Below the pieces are notes generated by a model, which had not been told where the DNA came from, did no database searches, and saw nothing but the letters and a program-made list of their open reading frames with translations. Source: Caballeronia sp. SBC1 (GTDB lineage Bacteria; Pseudomonadota; Gammaproteobacteria; Burkholderiales; Burkholderiaceae). From it: 64,000 bases of DNA. Positions 56,663 to 64,000 of this stretch are shown piece by piece. The stretch is taken from positions 62,001 to 126,000 of the forward strand of contig NZ_CP049156.1 of NCBI RefSeq assembly GCF_011493005.1, in the 5' to 3' direction. Every line of letters begins with the position of its first letter. Positions within the stretch are counted from its first letter, which is position 1. Both the position numbers and the translations under genes were made by a program.

Positions 56663-57550
56663 ATGGACCCGGCATCCATCGACGAAACCCTCGCCGCCCT
56701 GAGCGGGCAGCAATACTTCGCCAGCCGCGAACTCGCAACGGGGCTTTTCCTCGCGTTGAAAATGCAGCGCCCGCTTTTCCTCGAAGGCGAACCGGGCGTT
56801 GGCAAGACCGAGCTGGCAAAAGCGGCCGCTGGCATGCTCGGCACGCAAATGCTGCGGCTGCAATGCTACGAAGGTCTCGACACCGCCAGCGCGCTCTACG
56901 AATGGGACTACCCGCGCCAGATCATGGCGCTGCGGCTTGCCGAGGCGGCAGGCGAACAGCCATCGAACGATTCGCTCTATAAAAGCGAATTCCTGCTCAA
57001 GCGCCCGTTGCTGCAAGCGCTCATGCCCGATCCCTCGAATCCGGCCGCTCAACGTGTTCTGCTCATCGATGAAATCGATCGTGCCGATGAACCGTTCGAA
57101 GCTTTCCTGCTCGAGTTGCTGTCGGATTTCCAGGTATCGATACCCGAATATGGAACCGTGCGCGCGGAGCGGCCGCCGCTGGTCGTGATGACATCGAATC
57201 GCACGCGCGAGGTCCACGACGCGCTCAAGCGACGCTGTTTATATCAATGGATCGGCTATCCGGCTCGCGATGTGGAACTCCAGATTGTCGCGGCGCGTGC
57301 GCCCGAAGCCAGTGTGGATTTGCAGGCGCGAGCGGTAGCGTTTGTACATCGGCTGAGAACGCTCGATTTGTTCAAGGCGCCGGGCGTGGCGGAGACCATC
57401 GACTGGTGCCGGGCGCTGGCGGCGCTATCTGTCAGTGAACTCGATCCGCAATCGGTGCAGGACACGCTCGGCGTGCTGCTGAAGTACCAGGACGATCTGG
57501 CGCGCGTGGACGCCGCCGAGATCGCGCAGTGCCTCGCCGCGCCGGCCTGA
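56663..57550 (+). CDS. coxD: CoxD-type MoxR AAA+ ATPase
   Basis: A 295-residue MoxR-family ATPase: Walker A LEGEPGVGKTELAKAA, Walker B RVLLIDEIDRADEPFE, sensor 1 VVMTSNRTREVHDALKRRCLY. In Oligotropha CoxD is needed for assembly of the [CuSMoO2] cluster; in form II systems it is presumed to mature the molybdenum site. Located 101 bp after coxM and 6 bp before coxE, the usual chaperone pair. Confidence 0.9.
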   Translation: MDPASIDETLAALSGQQYFASRELATGLFLALKMQRPLFLEGEPGVGKTELAKAAAGMLGTQMLRLQCYEGLDTASALYEWDYPRQIMALRLAEAAGEQPSNDSLYKSEFLLKRPLLQALMPDPSNPAAQRVLLIDEIDRADEPFEAFLLELLSDFQVSIPEYGTVRAERPPLVVMTSNRTREVHDALKRRCLYQWIGYPARDVELQIVAARAPEASVDLQARAVAFVHRLRTLDLFKAPGVAETIDWCRALAALSVSELDPQSVQDTLGVLLKYQDDLARVDAAEIAQCLAAPA

Positions 57551-57556
57551 ACGAAC

Positions 57557-58768
57557 ATGGAAAAGATTGAAACCCCAACGCTTGCTCACAACGTTGTGCA
57601 TTTCGTGCGATTGCTGCGCGGCGCGGGGTTGGCGATGTCACCAGCGCACAGCGTCGATGCGCTCGAAGCGTTGCGCTGGATCGATATAACCCGTCGCGAC
57701 GATGTCCGCGCCGCGCTCGCCGCGTTGCTTGTTCATGCGCCCGACGAGCGCGAGCTCTTCCATCAGGCATTCGATCTTTTCTGGCGCGATCCCGATTGGG
57801 AAGGGAAATTGCGCGCGCTGTTGTTACCGAAGGTGACGAGCGGCGCGCCGCCGCCCAAGCGCAACAACCGTCTCGCCGATGCCCTCGCCGCACGCGCCGC
57901 TGCATTGAAGCCGGAGAACAAACAATCGGACAACGTTGAACATGTCCACGCGCGTTTTACGTTCAGCGCGCAGGAACGGCTGAGCCATCGCGATTTCGAC
58001 ACCCTTACGTCCGATGAATGGCGTGCGCTTCGACATCAAATTCGTTCGCATAGAATGCCGCTTGCCACGGAGCCGACCCGGCGCTTAAAAACGGCATCGC
58101 ACGGCACGCATGCGGATTTGCGCGCCAGCGCCCGAAGCGCTGTGCGCTCGGGCGGCGACTGGACCACGTGGAAATACAAGAAAGTCATCGAGCGCCGGCC
58201 GCCGCTTGTCCTGCTGCTCGACATTTCCGGGTCGATGAGCGCATATTCCCGGGCTGTGCTTTACTTCTGCCATGCCTTGTTGCAATCGCGCGAACGCCTG
58301 CAGGTTTTCCTGTTCGGCACGCGCCTGACCAACGCCACGCGGGCGTTACGCGAACGCGATCCCGACGTCGCAATTGCCGCGATCTCCGACCAGGTGGTCG
58401 ACTGGTCGGGCGGCACGCGGATCGGCGCGGCGCTGGCCGAATTCAACCGGCGCTGGGCGCGGCGTGTGCTCAGCGGCCGTGCGACGGTCTTGTTCGTCAC
58501 CGACGGGCTCGATCACGAAGCAATCGATGTCCTCGAAACCGAGATGCAGCGTCTGCGGCGTTTCGCGCATCGGCTGGTGTGGCTCAATCCGTTGCTTCGA
58601 TACACCGATTTCACCCCGCGCGCGCGGGGCGTGCGGGCGATCCTGCCGCATGTCGATGCGATGCTTGCGGCTCACAACCTCGACAGCCTGAACGCTGTCG
58701 GCCGGGAGCTGGCGGCGGTGACGCGTCGTGCGGACCGGAAATCAGCCGGAGACACGTCATGGAACTGA
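57557..58768 (+). CDS. coxE: CoxE-type von Willebrand A domain protein
   Basis: A 403-residue protein. The C-terminal VWA domain carries the MIDAS motif LLLDISGSMSAYSR and a conserved LFVTDGLDHE; the N-terminal half is helical with the RRLKTASHGT segment. CoxE works with the MoxR ATPase CoxD in cofactor maturation. It overlaps coxG by ten bases. Confidence 0.88.
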   Translation: MEKIETPTLAHNVVHFVRLLRGAGLAMSPAHSVDALEALRWIDITRRDDVRAALAALLVHAPDERELFHQAFDLFWRDPDWEGKLRALLLPKVTSGAPPPKRNNRLADALAARAAALKPENKQSDNVEHVHARFTFSAQERLSHRDFDTLTSDEWRALRHQIRSHRMPLATEPTRRLKTASHGTHADLRASARSAVRSGGDWTTWKYKKVIERRPPLVLLLDISGSMSAYSRAVLYFCHALLQSRERLQVFLFGTRLTNATRALRERDPDVAIAAISDQVVDWSGGTRIGAALAEFNRRWARRVLSGRATVLFVTDGLDHEAIDVLETEMQRLRRFAHRLVWLNPLLRYTDFTPRARGVRAILPHVDAMLAAHNLDSLNAVGRELAAVTRRADRKSAGDTSWN

Positions 58769-59286
58769 CCGAAACGCATAATCTGCCGGTGCCGCAGGAC
58801 ATCGCATGGCAGGCGCTAAACGACACCGAGATACTGCGCGCGTGCATTCCGGGTTGCGAAAGCATAGAAGCCGATGGCGAAAACGCGTATGCGGTGGCCA
58901 TGACGGCGTCGGTGGGGCCCGTGAAAGCGAAATTCAAAGGACGCATGAATTTGGTGGACATCGACGCGCCGCACACGTACACCATCGTGTTTGAAGGGCA
59001 AGGCGGGACGGCCGGTTTCGGCAAGGGGCAGGCGAAGGTCAATCTGGAACCGGGCGACAATGCGGATTCGACCACGTTGTCTTACACGGCGAATGCCCAA
59101 GTGGGCGGCAAGCTCGCGCAGATCGGCTCGCGGCTGGTGGATGGCGCGGCCAGAAAGATTGCCGGGGAATTTTTCAAGCGCTTCAGTGCGCAGTTGACGC
59201 AGGGCGATGAACCCGGCTCGGCGGGCGATGAAGGTGAAGAGAAGAAGGGGAAAAGATCATGGACAGCGTGGATCTCGAAGTCCTGA
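58759..59286 (+). CDS. coxG: CoxG-family SRPBCC protein
   Basis: A 175-residue protein from the ATG at 58759, with GGAG seven bases upstream and its start inside the coxE end. The family motif MELTETHNLPVPQDIAWQAL and LRACIPGCESIE begin a START/SRPBCC-like domain. CoxG members are tied to molybdenum hydroxylases and in CO oxidisers are needed to anchor the enzyme or carry quinone. The C-terminal ~25 residues are charged and Lys-rich, ending in TAWISKS, which could act as a membrane anchor region. Overlaps the XdhC gene by 28 bp. Confidence 0.88.
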   Translation: MELTETHNLPVPQDIAWQALNDTEILRACIPGCESIEADGENAYAVAMTASVGPVKAKFKGRMNLVDIDAPHTYTIVFEGQGGTAGFGKGQAKVNLEPGDNADSTTLSYTANAQVGGKLAQIGSRLVDGAARKIAGEFFKRFSAQLTQGDEPGSAGDEGEEKKGKRSWTAWISKS

Positions 59287-60278
59287 GAAACAGCGCGCGA
59301 TGGCTCGAACGTGGGCATCGCGTGTTGCTGGTGACAGTAGTTAAGACGTGGGGTTCGTCGCCCCGGCCAGAAGGCGCGATGCTCGCCGTGCGCGATGACG
59401 GCGCGGTGATGGGATCGGTATCGGGCGGGTGTATTGAAGACGACTTGATCGAGCGCGTCAGACAGCGCGGCATTGAGCAGACGAAGCCTGAGAGCGTCAA
59501 ATACGGAATCTCGGCGGAAGAAGCGCATCGGTTCGGACTGCCTTGCGGCGGGACCATTCAACTGGTGCTTGAACCGTTGTCGATGGCGAGCGGCATTGCT
59601 GAACTGTGCGATGCCGTTCTCGCCGGACGGCTGGTGACGCGCACGCTCGATATGGCCAATGGCGCGGTCAAGTTGGAGCCAGCGCAAGCAACAGATGGCG
59701 TTACGTTCGATGAAACCACGCTCTCGACTATTCACGGCCCGCGGTATCGGATGCTTGTAATTGGCGCCGGGCAGTTGTCGCGGTATTTATGCAGTATCGC
59801 GGTCGGGCTGGATTATCACGTGACGGTTTGCGATCCGCGCGAGGAGTACACGGACGAGTGGGATGTGCCGGGCACGAAGATTGTGCGGACCATGCCCGAC
59901 GATACCGTGATGGACATGAAACTTGATGAGCGTTGCGCGGTGATTGCGCTGACGCACGATCCGAAGCTTGATGATCTGGCGTTGATGGAAGCGTTGAAGA
60001 CGCCGGCGTTTTATGTTGGCGCGTTGGGATCGCGGAAGAACAACGCGGCGCGCAGGGAACGACTGAAGGAGTTCGATCTCTCCGATGCCGAGTTGTCGCG
60101 CCTGCATGGGCCGGTGGGGATTTATATCGGCAGCCGGACGCCGCCGGAGATTGCTGTGTCCATTCTCGCTGAAGTGACGGCGGCGAAAAACGGTGTTTCG
60201 CTGCCTACTATTCTGCAGGTTGAAGGCGCGAAGGCAGCGCGTGAGCTTGAAGGAACGGGGGAAGTTTGCGGAATTTAG
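59259..60278 (+). CDS. XdhC/CoxI-family molybdenum hydroxylase maturation protein
   Basis: A 339-residue protein with the XdhC N-terminus (TVVKTWGSSPRPEGAMLAV, SGGCIEDDL) and a C-terminal Rossmann domain with VIGAGQLSRYLCSI and GALGSRKNNAARRE. XdhC proteins bind and sulfurate molybdenum cofactor before insertion into xanthine-dehydrogenase-type enzymes. Last gene of the cox-like operon, overlapping coxG. Confidence 0.9.
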   Translation: MDSVDLEVLRNSARWLERGHRVLLVTVVKTWGSSPRPEGAMLAVRDDGAVMGSVSGGCIEDDLIERVRQRGIEQTKPESVKYGISAEEAHRFGLPCGGTIQLVLEPLSMASGIAELCDAVLAGRLVTRTLDMANGAVKLEPAQATDGVTFDETTLSTIHGPRYRMLVIGAGQLSRYLCSIAVGLDYHVTVCDPREEYTDEWDVPGTKIVRTMPDDTVMDMKLDERCAVIALTHDPKLDDLALMEALKTPAFYVGALGSRKNNAARRERLKEFDLSDAELSRLHGPVGIYIGSRTPPEIAVSILAEVTAAKNGVSLPTILQVEGAKAARELEGTGEVCGI

Positions 60279-60335
60279 TTTGATGTGAATGCCGCCGCGC
60301 TTTAAAGCATAGGCGCGGCGTACGTCATCTTCAGG

Positions 60336-61085
60336 TCACTTTTCCTTGCGTCGCATGGCCTGCAAATATTGCCCCGATACCTCCGACGCTCCGTAATGAA
60401 CCACGGTCTGATCGATCAATCCCCAAATCGTTAGTCCCGCTTGACGCGCACGTGTGCAAAACGATACGTCTTCGCCCTGATAGAGACCGTCCTCTTCGAT
60501 CGTTTCGAAGAACCCGTAGAACTTTCCGTTGGTGAGCATCGACTCGTATTGTTTCGGCGGCGCGTAGCATTCCGAAAAAGGTTTCGTCGCCTCGAACGCT
60601 TCTCGCTGCGCCAGAAAAACGCCGGTGCCAATATGCCGCGCTTGGACGAAACCATCAACGAATCTGACATCGCCGTTTGCATCGGGGATGGGCGCGATCG
60701 TGTATTCGGAGTGCTTTTCCAGCCATTCGCGCAGGGTCAAGCCGGTATCGGCGGCGGATATTGGACCGTTTAAATCAATACGTCTAAATGGATACGCCAC
60801 GCCCGCTACGGCTTTGTTCGCGGCCAGAAGCTTAATGACGGCTTCGGCGGGGAACTTCATGTCGGTATCGAGGAAAAGCAAGTGTGTGAATTCAGGGCGG
60901 CTCAGGAAATAATTGGCGAAGAAGTTGCGCGCCCGAATGATGTGGGACGACGCTACATGCAACGTTTCGTAGCTTGATCCGGATTTCGTTAATGCGCGTG
61001 TCAGATCGAGCAGCGAGAAGGCAAAATTGATGTGCACTTCCTCGCTATAAGTGGGCAGGCAGATTAGTACGTGATGGTTGGACAT
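60336..61085 (-). CDS. GT-A-fold glycosyltransferase-like protein
   Basis: A 249-residue protein from the ATG at 61085 (a TTG at 61091 adds two residues). It begins VLICLPTYSEEVHINFAFSLL and has a DxD-like LFLDTDMKFPAEAV near residues 70-85 and QGEDVSFCTRARQAGL later, the pattern of nucleotide-sugar transferases. Acceptor unknown. Standing alone and convergent with the XdhC gene, with a weak hairpin (GCCGCGC/GCGCGGC, 60294-60319) between. Confidence 0.75.
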   Translation of the reverse strand: MSNHHVLICLPTYSEEVHINFAFSLLDLTRALTKSGSSYETLHVASSHIIRARNFFANYFLSRPEFTHLLFLDTDMKFPAEAVIKLLAANKAVAGVAYPFRRIDLNGPISAADTGLTLREWLEKHSEYTIAPIPDANGDVRFVDGFVQARHIGTGVFLAQREAFEATKPFSECYAPPKQYESMLTNGKFYGFFETIEEDGLYQGEDVSFCTRARQAGLTIWGLIDQTVVHYGASEVSGQYLQAMRRKEK

Positions 61086-61674
61086 GGGCAATTGTAAAAA
61101 TTAGTTATGCGAAAGATACGGGCAGCGATTGAAGCCTTGATGGTACATGCTGTGTGGACTGAGATCGTTTCGTTTTGTTTGCTTTTGAAGATCGCAAAGA
61201 GGTTCAATGCGCGGCGGTGAAGAGAGGGGCGCTATGCTGCTCGTGACGCAGATCGCGTTGATCCCCGTTTCAATCCACGCGGCCGTGAAGGACGCGACCT
61301 CATCCCATCTAACTCTCAGTTTCTACCTCGAAAATTCGCTCCTTTCCGCAAACCTGCATCGGCGATCTTGAAAGAATGATCGGCAACGTACCTCTTCGCC
61401 GAAGACATTTAAAAAACACGACAAAAATCAAACTATCCCGACTTCCGCGAACCGCCCCGGAAAATCGCGGCCACTTCCGGTTCGCGCGCATCGCATCCAT
61501 CGTCCACAGCAGAACCGTCCCGTAAACCGCCGCCCCACGAATCAGCCCGACAACACCATCCCGAACAGGCGCTCCCGATTAGCCGACGTGATGTTAACCG
61601 ACGCCATCCCAACCGCTCACACGCGAAAAGTAAAGATTAAGCAAATAGAAAGCTAACCGACGCCATGCGTATAC
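61086..61674. other. 590-bp intergenic region before the first Fur-box
   Basis: No supported gene. The short open frames have no recognisable motifs. The right edge becomes AT-rich and runs into the Fur-box-like sequence at 61675. Confidence 0.4.
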
Positions 61675-61693
61675 AATAATGATTCTCATTTAT
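61675..61693 (+). promoter_or_regulatory. Fur-box-like sequence upstream of PepSY gene 1
   Basis: AATAATGATTCTCATTTAT matches 13 of 19 positions of the consensus GATAATGATAATCATTATC. It lies 139 bp before the predicted ATG at 61832. Confidence 0.6.
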
Positions 61694-61831
61694 GACGCGA
61701 ACTCGCCGCACCCGGACCGATCGGCGCTACCCACCCCGACATCCCTTCCGATCAATTCGCAAACGCCCCCACTCATCCACGCTGCCACGCCGCCCCTCGC
61801 GCCCCAACAAAAAATCACCGCATTCCGCTCC

Positions 61832-62953
61832 ATGCTCTCTTCGCGTTCTCTCCGCATCTGGTCCTTTGTTCATCGCTGGACGAGCATCGTTTGCACGGCT
61901 TTCATGCTGTTGCTCTGCCTGACCGGTTTGCCGCTCGTGTTCGGCCATGAGCTCGATGTGCTCCTGGGCGATGCTATCGAAGCTCCCGAACTTCCCGCGC
62001 ATCAATCCAACGCTCGCGCGAGTTACGACGCAATCCTGAATTCAGCGCTGGCGAAAAATCCGGGGCATGTCCCGCAATACATGATTTGGGAACCCGATGA
62101 GTCGATGCTCCCCATCGTCGTCACCGCGCCACGCCCCGATACCCCACCCGACGATACCCAAAGCACGACCATCGATGCCCGCACGGCTCGGGCGCTAGGC
62201 GCTCCGCCGGGCAAAGGATCACTGAAATTCATCCTGCTGAAACTGCATGTCGATATGTTCGCCGGCTTGCCCGGTAAGCTGTTTCTCGGCGCGATGGGCG
62301 TGAGTTTCGTTGTCGCGATCGTGTCGGGCGTGGTCGTCTATCTGCCGTTCTGGAAGAAGGTCGGCCTTGGTCGCGTGCGGATTAAAAAGTCGCGTCGAAT
62401 CGCGTGGCTCGATGGTCATAACGCGCTCGGCATGTTGACGCTGGTCTGGGCGTTATTGGTGGGCGCAACGGGCTCGATCAACACGCTCGCCGATCTTCTC
62501 CTCGATGCCTGGCGCAACGATCAACTCGCGCAAATGCTCGCGCCATATCAAGGCAAGCCGCCCGTGAAGGCCACGGCGTCCGTCGATGAAGCCATCAAGA
62601 TTGCTCGCGACAAAACGCCTTCGATGATTCCATCGTTCGTCGCATTTCCCGGCACGCGCTTCAGCAGTCCGCACCACTACACAGTATTTATGCGCGGCGA
62701 CGGCATTCTGACGACGCGCATGCTGCGTCCGGTTCTCATCGATGCAGAAACGGGCAAGCTCACCGATTCGCGCGAATTGCCGTGGTATCTGACGCTGCTG
62801 CTCGGCTCCCAACCGCTCCATTTCGGCGATTTTGGCGGCATGCCGCTGAAGATTTTTTGGGCAGCGTTCGACGTATTGACTATCGTCGTGTTGGGCAGCG
62901 GGCTTTATATCTGGCTTTCGCGCGGAAATAAAAACAAGCGCAAACCGGCTTGA
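61832..62953 (+). CDS. PepSY-associated transmembrane protein, iron-linked
   Basis: Chosen start ATG at 61832, giving 373 residues; the longer in-frame ATG at 61679 lies inside the Fur box and adds a Pro-rich, unlikely leader. First helix: RWTSIVCTAFMLLLCLTG with HRW, followed by a periplasmic PepSY region, then helices near LGAMGVSFVVAIVSGVVVYLP, DGHNALGMLTLVWALLVGATG and FDVLTIVVLGSGLYIWLSRG. This four-helix PepSY_TM layout is that of FsrB/PiuB-like proteins that reduce ferric siderophores at the inner membrane. Iron role inferred from family and the Fur box. Confidence 0.8.
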   Translation: MLSSRSLRIWSFVHRWTSIVCTAFMLLLCLTGLPLVFGHELDVLLGDAIEAPELPAHQSNARASYDAILNSALAKNPGHVPQYMIWEPDESMLPIVVTAPRPDTPPDDTQSTTIDARTARALGAPPGKGSLKFILLKLHVDMFAGLPGKLFLGAMGVSFVVAIVSGVVVYLPFWKKVGLGRVRIKKSRRIAWLDGHNALGMLTLVWALLVGATGSINTLADLLLDAWRNDQLAQMLAPYQGKPPVKATASVDEAIKIARDKTPSMIPSFVAFPGTRFSSPHHYTVFMRGDGILTTRMLRPVLIDAETGKLTDSRELPWYLTLLLGSQPLHFGDFGGMPLKIFWAAFDVLTIVVLGSGLYIWLSRGNKNKRKPA

Positions 62954-62984
62954 CCTGACTACGCCACGACAATGCGAAGATCAA

Positions 62985-63015
62985 AAAGCAAAACCCCGCG
63001 TTTCGCGGGGTTCCA
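62985..63015. terminator. Bidirectional terminator between the two PepSY genes
   Basis: AACCCCGCG-TTT-CGCGGGGTT, 9-bp stem with 3-nt loop, flanked by AAAA, between convergent genes. Confidence 0.82.
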
Positions 63016-63050
63016 AGTTCAAACAGCAGTCCAAGTGAGGACCTGAATCC

Positions 63051-63776
63051 TCACATCAAGCCCATACAAACCATCGCGACAATCGACGCCATCACAATGA
63101 CCGCGCCTACGGTCTTGCGTTTATTCAACTCGGTCCACAGCAATACGCCCGTCAACGACAGCAAAATAATGCTGCCCGCCAGGGTATCGATGAGCAGCAC
63201 CCAGCCCATGCTTAACCCCACGCCTTTGTGCAGATTGGTCATGGTCGCGAGAAAGCTGTTCTCGCTCTTCTTCACCGATACAAACCCGTTCCCCACCCAA
63301 TATTCCGCCGATACCGACCCGCCCGGCGATGCCACCGCGACCGTCCACAATTCCGGCTGCATTGTCTTCTGATCGCCCCAGCCCACCGGATGCGCCGCTT
63401 CACGTTTCGGCCGGCCGATATTGCCGTCGAGCTTGAGTTCCTGCTTGAGCCACTTCCCGAGTTCCATCGGTGACTTGAGGCCGTGCGCGGGCACGGCCAT
63501 TTGCATCTGGGAAACCTGAGGTTCTCCGCTCGATATCTTCAGCGGACCCGCGCGATGATTCAGCAGAAAACCCGTCGTCCCGAACAGCAACCCCAGCACG
63601 GCGCCCCATAAACCCACCCAGCCATGCACCTTTCGAAGCCATTTGATGAACGTTGCGCGACGCGAGCGTTGTTTTCGCGTGAATTGTTCGGCGTCGTCGA
63701 TAAGGCGACCGCCGCGCGGCGCGTACGGCATCGTGGTCACGTTGGACGCGGGTTCAAAAGTTTCAGGCGCGTTCAC
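63051..63776 (-). CDS. PepSY-domain membrane protein, iron-linked
   Basis: Start chosen at the GTG at 63776 (MNAPETFEPA), because GGAG lies six bases upstream; an upstream in-frame start would overlap the Fur box region without RBS support. 241 residues with helices near WVGLWGAVLGLLFGTTGFLL, WVLLIDTLAGSIILLSLTGVLLW and a last one AVIVMASIVAMVCMGLM. The first helix carries the HGWVGLWG and FLLNHR signatures of PepSY-associated TM proteins (heme or metal ligands likely). Convergent with the larger PepSY protein and presumably working with it on siderophore iron release. Confidence 0.8.
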   Translation of the reverse strand: MNAPETFEPASNVTTMPYAPRGGRLIDDAEQFTRKQRSRRATFIKWLRKVHGWVGLWGAVLGLLFGTTGFLLNHRAGPLKISSGEPQVSQMQMAVPAHGLKSPMELGKWLKQELKLDGNIGRPKREAAHPVGWGDQKTMQPELWTVAVASPGGSVSAEYWVGNGFVSVKKSENSFLATMTNLHKGVGLSMGWVLLIDTLAGSIILLSLTGVLLWTELNKRKTVGAVIVMASIVAMVCMGLM

Positions 63777-63884
63777 GCGTCTCTCCAGAAGGGCGTAGCA
63801 AATAAGGGGATGTTGCAGATGGATTTCCCACGCGATACGGCCAACAAGCGGCCCAAAGCGTATCGGCGGAATCAAGCTTTAAAT

Positions 63885-63903
63885 GAGAATTGTTATCATT
63901 ACA
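63885..63903 (-). promoter_or_regulatory. Fur-box-like sequence upstream of PepSY gene 2
   Basis: On the minus strand TGTAATGATAACAATTCTC matches 14 of 19 consensus positions. It lies 109 bp from the GTG at 63776 and could also serve a plus-strand gene beyond the window: the window ends in AACAGGAGCGAA, a likely ribosome-binding site. Confidence 0.65.
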
Positions 63904-64000
63904 CAGTCGTGGGAATTCTTCAATAGTTCCTCGGGGAGCCGGCGCAGGAGGGGGCGCGCCAGCCGAGGCTGAAGAAAAACCCGGCGCTAACAGGAGCGAA

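Overview
The window is a roughly 62-65% GC chromosome segment whose gene content and order point to Burkholderia sensu lato (Burkholderia, Paraburkholderia or Caballeronia). The evidence is hslVU-dksA-COG0523-rlmI-xerC-DUF484-dapF-lpxL/metK, mreBCD-mrdA-rodA facing gatCAB, metXW beside ampG, and rsmB-DUF4390-ntrYX. Most of it is conserved housekeeping backbone. The organism call is inference from gene order and protein sequence, not a database match.

Layout. 0-4.2 kb: end of rsmB, a DUF4390 protein, an NtrY-type kinase, a short NtrX-type regulator without an AAA+ domain, and tRNA-Phe. 4.5-8 kb: queC-queE-queD (preQ0 synthesis), an HpcH/HpaI aldolase and a Sel1-repeat protein. 8-14.6 kb (minus): the rod-shape operon mreB-mreC-mreD-mrdA-rodA. 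15-20.1 kb (plus): gatCAB, a PPK2 kinase and exonuclease III. 20.1-28.4 kb (mostly minus): M48 protease, ampG, metW, metX, argB with a HAD nucleotidase, and a TPR glycosyltransferase. 28.5-30.4 kb: a RegB/RegA-type redox two-component pair. 30.5-40.2 kb (minus): hslVU, dksA, a COG0523 GTPase with a His-rich loop, rlmI, xerC, DUF484, dapF and a lipid A acyltransferase. 40.3-48.96 kb: metK with a structured leader, a PhyH-type dioxygenase, DUF3185, an MscS channel, an aldo/keto reductase, fpr and an APC permease.

Accessory part. 49.0-51.0 kb is a visibly lower-GC islet. It carries a predicted orphan type VI secretion effector (PAAR-like N-terminus, C-terminal HExxH metallopeptidase) overlapping a lipoprotein gene that I read as its immunity partner. 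51.1-60.3 kb is a form II (AYRGAGR) CO-dehydrogenase-like molybdenum hydroxylase operon (S, L, M, D, E, G and XdhC/CoxI). An IS110-family element is inserted exactly between the L and M genes. Its upstream non-coding segment has short matches to both element junctions, as expected of a bridge RNA. 61.7-63.8 kb holds two convergent PepSY membrane proteins, each preceded by a Fur-box-like sequence, which suggests iron control.

The four most interesting items are: (1) the metK 5' leader, where a perfect 13-14 bp helix covers the ribosome-binding site and a mutually exclusive upstream hairpin would release it; (2) the IS110 element and its putative bridge RNA; (3) the PAAR-metallopeptidase/lipoprotein pair; (4) a one-cysteine DksA next to a COG0523 metallochaperone whose own leader carries a 14-bp inverted repeat.
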